DNA of 64,000 nt from Thalassia testudinum (taxonomy: Eukaryota > Streptophyta > Magnoliopsida > Alismatales > Hydrocharitaceae), in contig JAZHRO010000003.1 of NCBI GenBank assembly GCA_037157565.1, positions 74,154,501-74,218,500 of the forward strand. Direction: 5' to 3'. The notes beneath the pieces are model-generated. The model made no database searches, was not told the DNA's origin, and was given only the letters and a program-made list of their open reading frames with translations. The position numbers and the translations under genes are program-made. The first letter of the stretch is position 1. Every line of letters begins with the position of its first letter. Positions 9,901 through 21,950 of this stretch are shown piece after piece.

Positions 9901-11750
9901 TGGCTAGACCCACGTACGTGTGCACCGACAAGGTGTGAGAGAGTAAGGAGGCACGTGCGTGGGTGACCCAACCCCTCGAGTTATTGGGTGAAGAGGTGGA
10001 ATCATAAAATCCTTTTATGCCTAATTGTGAGCACCTCAGCCCAAGATGTGGGACTAAAGTAAGGTGTTCCTCCTTCGCTTGATGCCAGCAAGAGGCGCGC
10101 ATTGATTTCAGAAGGTAGTGTCACTGGAAGATTCAATTGGAGGTGTGGCACTGCTTCAGAATGGAACTCACTTCGATTAAGAGTGGTTGTAGGTCATATA
10201 GTAGTCGGAGTGGAGCTATCATGGTCGAAGAAGGTGACTGGTGGCAACAGTACCTGAAATTCACAAGTACGGGATCTATGCCCCAATCAGATAGTTCGTA
10301 AGCATCACCGGAGGACAGCAATGGTGGAGGTGGTGTTCGTGTGGATGTTGGAAGTCTATGGTGACATGACGAAGTCGAGGAAGAGGTGAGGTGGAGAACA
10401 TGTTCGGTGGGACGTTTGGATGGAAAATCTAATCAATTTCTTATGGTGTTTTGTTGGTGGAGGCACAACAAACGTTGTGGGGCTGGTGGCAAGCGATTTG
10501 GTGGCTTGTGGAAGGCAGACAGCCTCACCAGAGCTCTGCCGTAGTGGATGAAGACTGTAAGGGAGAGGTCATGTTGGTTGTTGAAATAGAAGTGGAAGGA
10601 GTTAGGGAGATTCAAGAGAAGAAGAGGAAGAAGCTAAGCTAGCTAAAGGACAAAGGGGAAGGTGGTCTGCGGCAGCTTTAATTGGCCAGCGTTGGAGGGA
10701 GAACTCTCCGGTGGAAGTAGCAGTGACGATGGAGTCTCGAACGCTCTCGCTAGTATTGCGAGGAGTGGAGGATGGAGAGGGGGAAGGAGGAGCCTTCAAT
10801 TTGACCATTGGAAGGCCTGATAAGAGGGATCAAGGTGGTCCCCAGAGTTGGTGGAGCTCGACATCAAAGAGAATAGAAGAATAAGATTTCTGATGCAAAA
10901 ATGACTAAGAGCTTGGTTTCGCAATGGGGAAGCTTTTATAGAGCTCTTGAGCAAGTTCTAAACATAAAATTGCCATGATTGCTTGGGGAGTAGGTTAAAG
11001 ACACCCATGAATTTTTGTGGATTTATGTGAGCTTTCTACTTCGAATCCGAGCTCGAGATTGCATTTAGATGGAAGAATTTGTTGCGATCATCTACAATTT
11101 TTGAGGAGATTGGAAGTTGATTGAAGGAGATGCACATGGTCAAAGTAAGTGTGATGAGCGTTGACGTGTACTTTAGGAAACCTTGAAGTTTCAGGTGGCA
11201 GGGACTATTTTCTAAGAAGCTGATAAAAGATAGGGGGCTATTAGTAACTAATTCAAAAGTTAAGGGCCTGGATATAAGGAAGAGAGATCTTGGGACTAAA
11301 TTGCAAACTAGATCAACTTGAATTTTGATTGGGCCCAAATTTTGGTACAAACTTAATTTAGACCCAAGGAATCTAGTGGTGAAGTTGGATTTGAGTTTTG
11401 ACCAAGTTTGGATAGGACATTTGCATAGAAACCGAAATTAGTGTTGAAATCCGTCTAAGACTCTATTCAAGGTCAAAATAGGTTCAGATGGTCAAATCAA
11501 GGATACCAAACCTCATAGAATATTTTTCTATGAATTTTAGTAGATTTAGATGAATTTATCCTTAGTAGAACCTCTATATTCAAGAGGATCTAAAAGTAGA
11601 GTTTTAGGTGCTGATTTGATTCTGGAAACATGCGAAACCCCGTTTCTGTCTGCATAGACCCACTATTAGTCTTTAATGCCCATTTGACCTTAGATTAACC
11701 TCTGGCAAACCCTGTGGTTACTCTACTTTCATGATATGTGTTAAAACTAC
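9901..11750 (-). repeat. Probable minus-strand LTR fragment
   Basis: Read on the minus strand, 11150-11400 contains phrases such as TGCAATTTAGTCCCAAG and CAGGCCCTTAACTTTTG, the style of the C and F LTRs (TTTACATTTAGGTCC). No LTR ends, TSD, PBS or PPT were found. It could instead be unrelated intergenic sequence. Confidence 0.3.
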
Positions 11751-11864
11751 AGAGCTAACCCTGATTTAATGCTTTCTCAAAATGGATCTGAATGGAGTTA
11801 TGGCTCTCAGGTTACTATGTAGGAGCATTTGTCACTTGATTACTACTAATCAAAGCTAGTTATG

Positions 11865-12680
11865 GCTCATGATGACATTATCTTCAGTGGGGATTTTAAC
11901 GCCACTCTTTCGACTAACGATGGATCAGATGGGAGGCATGACTCCTCTACCATGGGCATCTAGGAGGAGGTCACTAATTTGGAGTTGTTGGAGCTCTCCA
12001 CTTAGGGTACTGCATTTACATGGAGGAACAGGAGTGGTTCTATGTCCCGGTTGGACAGATTCTTGTGTAGTATTAACATGGTTGAAACTTTCCAACTGGC
12101 AAATGTCACGGTGATTTTCTGGCCTTTTTCGGATCACACTTTGATTATGTAGGATAGTGGCGACAGGCTGGTTGTCTCCTCATATTTTAAATTCTAGAAG
12201 TCCTAACTCTAGGAAGATGGTTTTAAGGACTTAGTGCCCTCGTGGTGGAGAGCATTTCAAAATGAGGGTTCAACTACTAGGTCCTTGGTTGCCAAGCTTA
12301 AGAGGCTTTGTTTTCTCCTTCTTGACTACAGGAAGAAGGTGAAAGAGGAAAGGGAGTGGACAGGAAAGGAGGCCTTGGATAGAGTTCTTAGTCTTGATTA
12401 TTTTCTAACTATATTATTTCCTAATCTCTCTTTGGGCCATGGGCGTGCCACTCTCTGTGTGGTGTTGACGGGCCTCCGTACCCTTAGTCTTGCCACGATC
12501 ATCCTCCACTATCGATGACTCCTAGAGCATTCTCATCGTGATGATTTTTGTTAGCTTTAGTAGAATTTTATTTTCCATGTATAAGCATTCCTTTATCTTC
12601 GTTTGTGAGCAATGATGATAGTTTAATGAAATAAAATCCATTATCCTTATTTGTGGATCATCTTCTCCTTTATCAAAGAA
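11865..12680 (+). pseudogene. LINE (L1-type) endonuclease fragment with 3' end
   Basis: From 11874 the frame gives the GDFN motif (11889-11900) of APE-type endonucleases, then GTAFTWRN, SRLDRFL and FSDH, the ordered hallmarks of plant L1 ORF2 endonuclease domains. It continues into the linker (FKDLVPSWWRAF, VAKLKRLCF near 12221-12310). The TAG stops inside and the absent reverse transcriptase show it is dead. From about 12540 the sequence looks like a LINE 3' UTR, ending CCTTTATCAAAGAAAAAA near 12669-12686 as a short A tail. So endonuclease and 3' end are joined with the RT region deleted. The 5' part is truncated near 11865. Plus-strand orientation. Confidence 0.75.
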
Positions 12681-12686
12681 AAAATT

Positions 12687-13053
12687 CAAGAAGAAAAACT
12701 CATGACAGTTTGGATGCCTATAAATGATTTAGTGTTAGATATGAATTCCATCGGTAGCCTTCACATAGTTGAAATCGTGCATACTGAAACCCACTCAATC
12801 ATGTTCATTATTTCTCTAACACACGCACATGTTCCTTGATCAATAATGCGACTGCCAAATCATATATACGCAACTTAGAGACCATATTATGTTTTTAAAG
12901 CAAGTAGGATCAGAATTAATTTTTCCATTCATTGCCTCCTTGAGATCGACCTGGACTTAACAGAGATTTGTTATAAAAATTATTGTTTTGGATTATTATG
13001 TGACTATACTTTGACATAATATATTTATTTTGTGTGATTCAACCCTAACATTT
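12687..13053 (+). repeat. LTR tail with U5 box
   Basis: GCCTCCTTGAGATCGACCTG (12933-12952) is the same box found 110-141 bp before every definable LTR end in the window. ACCCTAACA near 13053 is the predicted end. Only about 85 bp then separate it from the next PPT, so the internal region between was lost. Confidence 0.4.
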
Positions 13054-13103
13054 CCTAAGTAATTAGATCTTAATTCTTGCTTTTATAAATAGCATTTAGT
13101 TTA

Positions 13104-13141
13104 CTTTTGCTATGAACTAACAAAAGATAGGCATGGGGGTG
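13104..13141 (+). other. Decayed hairpin and PPT before B2 LTR
   Basis: CTTTTGCTATGAACTAACAAAAG (arms 13104-13109 and 13121-13126, imperfect inside), then AGGCATGGGGGTG directly before the LTR start. Same arrangement as 6808-6844. Confidence 0.65.
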
Positions 13142-13929
13142 TCACGTAGACACATTTATCTAGCTTAAAATGCCGATTTATGAGTATTCCAAGGTTTATA
13201 GATGCATTCAGCATTATAAATATTGCATAACATGCACCATATTATATTAGACTACATTCTATAAACTATATAGTTTAATTCACCTTTTCCTATGGCTAGG
13301 GGAGGAGATACATTTCTGGGCATCGGATTAAACAGCTAACAATACGAATTTGATCAGGGAGACGATCGAAGTCCAACACCTCCGAATTGCCCAGATCGTA
13401 CCCTCATAGAATCATATGCGATCCGAAGAAGACTAACGACCAAGAAATAAGGTGGCACGATTCGAAACCTAAAATGACAAATCCAACCAAACATGTGGTT
13501 TCAGGTCAATGCTTGCAGCCTAATGGAGTGAAAATCGACCTAATCCGACATCTACAGTGCCACTTGCAAGCTAGGAAGATGGACAGCTAGGATGGCAGCA
13601 CATGCGGCCATCCCAATCGCCTAAAGCTGCTCATGTACCTCTACCCAACTTCTGAAGCTCTCATGAGGCTTTAATAAGGATCGTCGAATCCCCATCCAAT
13701 GACCCCACAACTGAATAGGTCGCCCGCTACTCACAAGCTAAAAGAGAGACAAGCCACATCAAATCTTGACCATTGGATCAAAATCCAATGATCGTGATCT
13801 TGCCTCACCACCAGTGCATTTGCCCTTCACAAACCCTAAATAGTGTGCCTTCACTCAATGACAGTCGTGCAATCATCACATCAATGGCTACGGTCACTCC
13901 TCATCAAACGCAACGTAGTGATTAGCACA

Positions 13930-16010
13930 CACATCTCTCGAAGGAGAGGCACGAGTTTGACAAGAGTGGAAATCGCGTATTTTGAAATCGTCGAAAATCG
14001 TAGTATAGTCATGAAATCCCATTGACAAAACATTTATAATATCAAAACTCGATGGATTTTATTCTTTTGAAAACTTGAGTCCCGATCATTCGTCTTTGGG
14101 AGGCGTGAAAACAAGTCGAGATTTGGATCAGCTTAATCTAACGTAAATCTAATCTAACCTAATATTTTTGTCTTTTTGTGTTTTTTTATCTTTTATTTTG
14201 AAACACAAAATGAAAGCATGCATCAAAGTAGTAAGCCATGAAGATAATAGCATGCATACAAAACCATTAGACAAGAGTATCATGCATCAAAAATTAAGTC
14301 ACTATAAAATACAGATACATGGAAATAAAGCTAAGCTAAAGAAAGGGATCAACTAAGAGAGGCTAAGGAGAAGCCTTCTTGGCCGTCCACTAAAGAGAGG
14401 AGGATGGGTGTTGCACCCAAGTGGAGAGAGGAGGATGTTGCATCCTTTCCTACCAGTGGCCATCCTTAAGAAGACCTTGAGGTGGAGTCTTCTCTATGTC
14501 CATCTAAGAAGAAAAATAAAATGGGGACGTGGATCCTCTATGGCGGATGAAGAGGGCACAGGCATAAGAAGAAAGGAGAAGGTGTTGCATCCTTATGCTC
14601 TTCCTCTTCTTGCCACCCTCATGAAGATGCCTTGGAGGAGCTTCTTCTTAAGCCGTCCATGGAGGGAGCCTTCGAGGAAGAGGACGGCCTTGAGAGGTAA
14701 AAGAGGAGGTGTGGTCACAAGTTGAGAGGAAGAGAGTGGTGGAGATGGTGAATGGAGATGGTCAATTTCGTGGCTCTTTCTTTGCCCTTATGGAAGGCTC
14801 TATTTTGTTGCCACTTTTGGTGGCTCCAAAATTAGCTAATGTCACATTTTTATGATCTATGTTTGACACAAGTCTTTAGGGTTTCCAAGGGAGTATGCAT
14901 GGGTTTGGTAGGGGTAGAATGGGAAGGGGTGTGTGTGTGTGTGGATATTTTTCATAGGACTAGGTTGTGGGTTTTGGTAGGATTAGGTGCTAAATAGGTT
15001 GGGTCAATCTAGATTAAGTGGGTGTGGACCAAATTAGGCTTAGGAAAGTCTAATTGGATAGGAGTGAACCTAATTAGGTCTAGGTCAAGTCTAATTTGAT
15101 GTGTGCATGTGATTAGGCTAGGGTAACCCTAATAGGTATGAGTCAATTAGATCCTAGGTGTATCCAATTGGGCTCAGGTGCACCCAATCAACTGTAGATG
15201 CACCCAATTAGGTATGGGATGGTTTAATTGGGTTAGGGATAGGATAAGCAGGGCTATGGATAGTGGAATCGGCTTAGTAGGTCTCTAATTAGGTTTCCTA
15301 GGGTGTCCGGTGGGGTTCCTAGGTCAAAATAGGCAACCTAGGGCTTCCAACACCAAAATGAGGAACCAGACAGCAGTATCAGACATCTAGGATAGTGGTC
15401 AGACATCTTATACAACAAAATTGGATGTCTAGACAATAAATTAAACGTCCAATTCTGTATTAGTATGAGTTTTAGCTTCCAGGATTGTTATTCTGCAGAA
15501 ATCAGACATCCAGCCAGATGTCTGGACGTCCTAAAAGGTGCTGGAGAGTGGGTTTTAGGTTTTCTAAGGTGGGTTTTGGTTCCTAAGTGTTTGGGAGAGG
15601 GATAGAGTGGATAAGAACATGGATAGCACTAGATAAGAACATGGATAGTGCTATCCATGTTTGGGTTTTGAGGCTAAGGTGCTCTAATGGAGGTCATTTT
15701 GATTTTGGGAAGGCTATCCTACGGTTTCTAAATGTAAGGATAAGGCTATCCTCCTCACTCCTCTTATCTGGATCAGTCTTCTTTTCCTTTATTGCTTTAT
15801 TCTACTATCACCTTCATGGATCACTTTATTACCTGCAAATAGTAATAAAAATAATTAAAGAGCAGGATATCTTATCTTATTCTAAAAAGACTGATGCAAA
15901 GCATGATATGCAAGATATGAGTGCAATATCCACAAATTAAGCTAGGTTCAAACATTATTTACATTAATTAGGAGCCAAGATTGCTTTGCAATCAGGGTTC
16001 AAGCTAGGAT
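13930..16010. other. Unidentified ~2 kb segment inside B2 LTR
   Basis: This segment does not align with the B-type LTR. It holds an A/G-rich stretch with repeated GAGGAGGATG-like words (14395-14740), a run of AATTAGG/CTAGG-type degenerate repeats (about 14985-15250), CAGACATC/GATGTCTG inverted words (15380-15524) and a 9-bp-arm palindrome CATGGATAG/CTATCCATG (15640-15659). No transposase, gag or RT motif. Similar GCACACATCT-like words near both edges hint at a target duplication, but the limits are approximate. Confidence 0.35.
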
Positions 16011-16456
16011 CAGCACATCTATCCTCACGCGAGCATGGCCGCAATTGAGTTGTGTGATGGAGATCGTGGGCCACTGACACAGCCAAGTCATTGCATGCGG
16101 ATCCTTCACATCCTCAAGGGTGTGCCTTCGCACATTGATAACCAAGGCATACGTGATGAACTTCGTCAATTGCTCCACGTGGTGCAATAGATGAAGAGGA
16201 TCCTACCACATGCGAATGCATGTTATCTAACACACCTCCAGCTTGCTAAGGGTGCGATCTGAAGCCTCTCCTCATGCGATCTCAACCGTTCATCAATGAT
16301 CAAATGGCAAGCGAGCATCCTAAACATGCCAACTGCTGCATGCACGCGCTGCGAGAGCCACGCGTGATGTGCGGTCCAGTGTAAGCGTGTCGTGTCTCTA
16401 GCACGTGCATTTGGTCCTTGCCATGATAAATGATTTGCCACAAGCCTTCAAAGCCC

Positions 16457-16464
16457 TATAAATA
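16457..16464 (+). promoter_or_regulatory. TATA box of B2 LTR
   Basis: TATAAATA, followed by a C/T-rich leader with CCTCTCCAAAGCTCTAAGAG, the counterpart of the B1 R region. Confidence 0.5.
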
Positions 16465-17080
16465 CCCTTGTACCTCCCTTCCTTCCTCTTCATCCATTCC
16501 TTCACCTCTTCACCCCTCTCCAAAGCTCTAAGAGCTACTCTGGAGTTATCCCAAGCGTGGGATGCTTCGTTATTGTAGAAAACTAATTTTTAATCCCCTC
16601 TCTCTCATCCCATTTTTGTAGCTCTCGTTGATCGTCTTCTCATCCCCATTCAAGGAAGTGGATCCACCCTACCTCATCCAGCTTTGTCCACCTTCGTCTA
16701 GCATTTCATCACCTTCTTATGAGCGCACCTCGACCCCCATGCATCCATTATGGGGGATTTTTGTCTCTTCTCTTCTTTTTATCACTTTCTAGAGTATATT
16801 TAATTTTTTGCATTTATCAAGCTTGTAATAGACATTATTTCCCTCTCGATGTATCGTTTATTTCTCTCTCTATCTCCTTCTCTCTCTTTTCCTTTTCTCT
16901 AATTATCTGCAAGTTGATTAGCTAGCTTAGATATAATTTCCAGACATGATCTTCTATCTTATTTAAATTACCAAAAAAATTAAAAGACTACGAAGTACCA
17001 AAATGAATAAAAGAAAATGTTTGCCTCCCCATGTTCCACCCAAGATTATCGAGTTTCAATTATTTTTATCTGAGAGCTAG

Positions 17081-19094
17081 TGATTAGCCCATATTTGTGG
17101 GCTACTTAAGTATTTAAGTGCCTAGACATTAAGTTAATTCTAACATTTATTTTGCATAAATTAGGATGTAAAGAGATTAATTCATATTTCTAATATAATT
17201 ACATAATTCATGCATTGCATTCATATTTAAATGCATTTAGAATTAACTTAGAATTGCATTCAATTAATTAGTTAACCAATTAGGTGCATTGCATGCATTA
17301 ATTTAAGTTAACATAAAAGTTGAGGGTTTATATAATAATAACCATAATATTTTATCACTATTTTTATTCTTCTTCTTCTTTCAAGAACGTCTGCATTTCC
17401 TTCGGTTGCCGCACTAAAGCTTACATTCATGGACTAGCGGAGAATGTGGATCTGCTCCCGCCTCTTCATTCAAATTCATGCAGGTAGCTACAAAAAGAGG
17501 AAGAGGCAGCCGAGCTCTGGAGGCCACCACCCCTGACCCACCACTGTGCAGAGAGTTCGCCACTCTTCCATTGCACCACTGCCAACCTCAACCGTGGTGA
17601 TGAGCCTGCACCACTATGGGCGTGTGGTGTGACAGGCCACACCACCGTCTGGAGCTCATCCGCATTACCGTGAGCACCTCAGCGTGCACCACCCTCGCCG
17701 TCATCACCAACAACCACCACCACAGCCACTGCATTTTCATCTCCTCAGTCAGTTATGACGTCTGGGAAATTTCCTAGACGTTCGACCCCACACTCCAACA
17801 GCAACCGGCCGCTAACTTCACGCCCACGCCCCTCAGGTTGCACACTTGTGCCGCACCTCCTACAGCATCCATGGTGCAAGCCCTTGCTGCACGTGCACCA
17901 CCATTCACAGCTACACCGCATGCCCCTTCCATCCTCCAGCGCCATCCCCAGCCCACATGAGCCTTCCACGTGCACGCTGCGCCTCACCTCCTTCAAGTTA
18001 GCGCTCTGCCAGAACCGCAACACGCCCATTAGCTCCCCTCAGCACACCTCATCTCCAGCGCGTCCACTCAACCACGTGCATATGCACCACCTCCTACAGC
18101 ACCCACGCGAACACCCTGCTGCGCCTCACCTCCTTCAACCCTAAGCGCACCCTGCTACGCCTCACCTCCTTCAACCCGAAGCGTGCCCGACAGCGTTCAT
18201 GCCAGCCTGTAGTACTTATCCAACGCGCCTGCAGGCCACACACCGCCTGCAAACCGTGCACTGCCTACAGAGCGCACATCACTTGCAGCGCCTCTAGCAT
18301 CCACTTCTGCGCCTCGCCACCACTTCCAGCGCACCTCTAGCACGCAGCAGTATGTGCACTCAAGCCTACAGCATGTCCGCCACCTCCGTGCATAGCCTAT
18401 GGCAGCAGCAACTCTAGAACCACTGCTACCTATCTCCTCTGCCAGGCTGGCTCCAGCTACCGCTCGACGTGCGGCTGCCACCACCGCGATGGCCTCATTT
18501 CAGCCAACTACCTGTGCGAACCTCTCCTCGATTGAACCTCTCTCCTGATCGCCAGGAGGAGAGAGGTAAAATCCTCTGTTTTGAATCTGATTAGTAATTA
18601 CATTTCATTCCATTTCCATAAAAAAAAATTTTGATTTATGAATATTTTGTTATGGTAAAATTACAACTTCATACTCAAGCTCTCTTATAATTACGTAGCT
18701 TTTGTAATGAACATTGTTTGACATTGGTTTTGGGATTTAAATGTACACAAATTTTATTTAATACTTGACAAGGGAAAATTGCATAAAATCATCACATATT
18801 TAATGAATACTTCTGTGAGGAAAAATTGCACATCTACCCTTACATTTTCAAGATATTATGCATCTTCTTTCCATCACATTTCATGTCAGATTTGACTACG
18901 AATTTCTCACGAGATTGAACGAATACGAAATAATTGAGATATTATTGCATCGTTGGCTCCCTGTAGACACGACCCGTTCCTAATTGAGTGGTTATATTAA
19001 TTGTTGATTAGTCGATTTTTCCACCACATAGAACAACAAACGACGTGACATTTTATGTGACCAACGATTGTAAAAGCAAAGAATCGACTCATCA
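17081..19094 (+). mobile_element. D: solo LTR inserted in B2 LTR
   Basis: A 2014-bp LTR starting TGATTAGCCC and ending GACTCATCA, flanked by GCTAG (17076-17080) and GCTGG (19095-19099), a TSD with one mismatch. No PBS follows and no PPT precedes, as expected after recombination between the two LTRs of one element. Its C-rich centre (17500-18500), GGAGAGAGG block and U5 box (18955-18975, 139 bp before the end) resemble family A LTRs but do not align throughout. Proline-rich open frames inside are compositional. Confidence 0.75.
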
Positions 19095-19174
19095 GCTGGA
19101 TTTTCACAACTATAATGATGAGTTCTCCAAACTTTGATTTTTTGTCGTAATTTTTTGACTCATCATTTAGCTTT

Positions 19175-19192
19175 TTGTGCCTTTGTTTAGGA
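19175..19192 (+). other. Decayed PBS after B2 LTR
   Basis: TTGTGCCTTTGTTTAGGA aligns with TGGTGCTGTTGTTGGGGA of B1 at the expected place. Confidence 0.5.
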
Positions 19193-19893
19193 GATGTTCT
19201 TGAATGGGATTTGGGAAGCCACCTACCTAGAAAAATAAGTGTGGAACAAGGAGAAAATCCTATGAAAATAAACTAGTAGGAGGGGGTAGCTTTTCCAAAA
19301 AGATCACAAAAGTAGTGAGTGTTCAAAAACCCCATAAAATACCCAAAATAGTGATGTGTCCAATAAGAAACCTTTTTTGGCTCAACAAGGTAGATATACC
19401 TTCGATGTTGACCTCAGGATGGAAAATGGTAGGGAGAAAGCCACCAATTTTTAGTAAGACAAATTCAAAGACTCAAGTCAATTGAGCGAAGAGACAATCT
19501 TAGTCTTGTTGACAATTTAGAATTCAATTTGGTTGCTTATTTGAGGAGTCAATTTCTTTTTGCACATGGAAAAGCATAAAATCTGAGTTTATTTCAAACC
19601 TTTAGTGGGTTGGTAGAGCCATTAGACATTTCTCTTGAGGCTCAAGTGTTAGGCTAATATAGTCCCTAATTTAACTTATGCAGTTTGTATTTGAATCAAT
19701 ACACTAGAACTGTTGTGTCGTTGACGTTAAGGTTTTGTGTATAGTTCCTTTATTTTTGTCAAAAATCAGGATTGATGATTCTAATTTGACTTAGCTCAAT
19801 CTCGCAATTCTATTTATTGTGAAATATTATTTTCCCACATGATTTTGACTTAGTATTTTGCTCAAGTACTAGCAAAAGATAAGCATGGGGGTG
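19193..19893 (+). other. Internal remnant ending in hairpin and PPT
   Basis: About 700 bp matching only the 3' end of B1 internal sequence (GGGAAGCCACCTAC, GTAGGGAGAAAGCCACC). ORF and gag-pol are deleted. It ends with TTTTGCT (19857-19863), AGCAAAA (19871-19877) and GCATGGGGGTG, directly before a TGAT LTR start. Confidence 0.6.
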
Positions 19894-21950
19894 TGATAAT
19901 TCCATAATTAATTGAGATAATTTATGCCTAACTAATGCTAGTTCAAGGGTAAATTAGGTCATATTACAGTAGTAGGTTTAGATTAGTCATTTAGTAGCAT
20001 TATGTAATGAGGTCATAATTTTGGGTTTTTTGCAATATTCCCACTAGCTATATCTGGTACGTTGATGTCCTTATTTTACGTTTGCAGGTGCCAGATGCAA
20101 GACTCGCTGGAGCTTAGTAGAAGGAAGATTAAGATCTAAGCTCACTTATGACATGTGTCTAAGTTAACTCCTAACCCCAATTCCTATCCCAATTAACTCT
20201 CAAATGCTAGCCTAATTTGGAGCCTAATTCCCAACACCACAAGCCTTGCCAACATAGCCTAATTAGATTTATATTGCTCAACCTTGGAACCCAATTAACT
20301 AATCTATAATAGCCGACCAATTTAGGTTCACACCATACTAAAGAAAACCCTAATCTGTAAAGCTTAAAATATATTCTTTCAAACCACCTACTCTAGTTGC
20401 CACCTGCATCTTCTTATCTTTTGACTATGGTCGTCCTTTGATAAATGCCAGTTTATCATCAATCATATGCCCTAAACTAGATCTAGCTCTTAGGTTTTTA
20501 ACTCCGCAAATGGGTTTCTGGGTTGCATTTAGGCATTTGCTTAGGATAGGCATGCATTGCATTTTATTCTATTTTTGATATGTTTATCTCAGTATTTGGG
20601 ATAGGCAGAATGTAAGATCTTGCATACCTTGGCACTCAAGAAGGCAAAAGGTGAAGAAGAAGCTCCTATCAACTGGATCATAGCTAAATCCAACTCATTC
20701 TAGCTAGATCCCAGCTCCTTCTAACTGGATTATGTCATCCTTAGCTCCATTCAGGTCATCCCAGCTGAATGGTAGCTTTAGCTAGTTCACCTCAGCTCCA
20801 TCCAGCTCACCATAGCAAGATGGTAGCTCAAACTAGCTTAAATTAGTTGATCCCAGCTCAATTCTAGCTCCTTTAGCCAAGAATAGTTCATTGGAAGCTC
20901 AACCTAACAAGGATTAGCTACTAGGTAGACCTGGTTGGTAGAAGGTGACCTCAACTAGCTCAGGCTAGCTCAAGTCTAGCTCCAAGAGACCTAATTCAAC
21001 TCAACTTGGTCTAGCTGAGCTACTTCACCAAAGCTAGCTACTTTAGCTAGCTAGGTATTCTCTGAGAGGACCAATCCCAGCTCACCTCAACTCATATCAG
21101 TAGAAGACAGCTCATCTTAGCTTGTCTTAGAAGCTAGCAAGGAACTAACAAGCTAAGCCAGCTAAGTAACTCCTTACAGTTCTCTTCAGTAGCCACCAGC
21201 TCCAGTACAGCTCCTTCCAACTACTTCCAACTCATCAACTCCAAAACCCTAGCTCCCTCTACCTCTCTACCCTACTCCGTACTAGCTAATCTTGCTTAGC
21301 TTAGTTAGCCACCTCCTTGTCCACCAAAGCTTAACCCTAAAACCCACCTAACTAGCTCCACCAACTAACATTACCTAAGTCCACCTAAGCTACCACCACT
21401 CAATGTCAATCTTGCCGCCAACCCTACACATCCCTTCACCCCTATCTACCACCAAAAGATACCACCAAATTCCCTACAAAATCACCTAGAAATGACACCA
21501 ACTTTTTCCTTCTAAAACCCTTGAAATCCAACCATACACCTACCCCTTCAACCCATGTCCACCCTCCACTTTTTCCCCCCAAAATCAACACCTTCTATAA
21601 GATATTTTTGGAGGGAAAACCAAAGCACCCCTTCATTTCGCTCCAAAAAATACCATAACCACGACCCTTCCCATCATATAAATACCCTACCCTACTACAA
21701 CATAATTCCCATATTTTCCATTAGTTTAGTTCCACCCTACACTGCCTAAACCTATGGCAAAGGAGAAGAAGAGGTGAAGAAGATCAAGGGGGCAACCACT
21801 TGCCCCCTTGGTGCCTTCCTTCTCCATCTTTCTATCACTTGTGCCACACCAAATGAGGAGGAGAAATTCTACTAGCGAGGACAGCCAAGCAAGACATGGA
21901 ACAAGGTGGTTGACGCTGATTGCATAGCAATCATGCAACCTAAATCACCT
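19894..21950 (+). repeat. G: LTR of another family
   Basis: TGATAATTCCATAATTAATT follows a PPT immediately, so an LTR starts here, but its first part does not match A, B, C or D. TTTTACGTTTGCAG (about 20074-20087) looks like a splice acceptor. The 20660-21360 part is saturated with AGCT. The 3' end is not identified; the B-like sequence from about 21950 may belong to the same LTR. Confidence 0.45.
20660..21360. repeat. AGCT-saturated low-complexity region
   Basis: I count about 38 AGCT tetranucleotides over 20641-21360 against roughly 3 expected by chance. They sit in degenerate TAGCTCCA/CAGCTCA words without a fixed period. No open frame explains it. Confidence 0.8.

Larger units (their letters stand above)
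13142..19165 (+). repeat. B2: old B-type LTR, split by two insertions
   Basis: It starts TCACGTAGACACATTTA, aligning with TGATGTAAACACATTTA of B1, and follows B1 order through about 13925 and again from about 16010 (TATA 16457-16464, U5 box 17023-17041). The end is recovered after a solo LTR: GGATTTTCACAACTATAATG (19098-19117) continues the B-type U5. Removing the solo LTR and the 13.93-16.0 kb segment leaves close to the normal 1.8 kb. Unusually it has a PPT in front and a PBS relic behind, so it once served two tandem elements. Confidence 0.65.
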
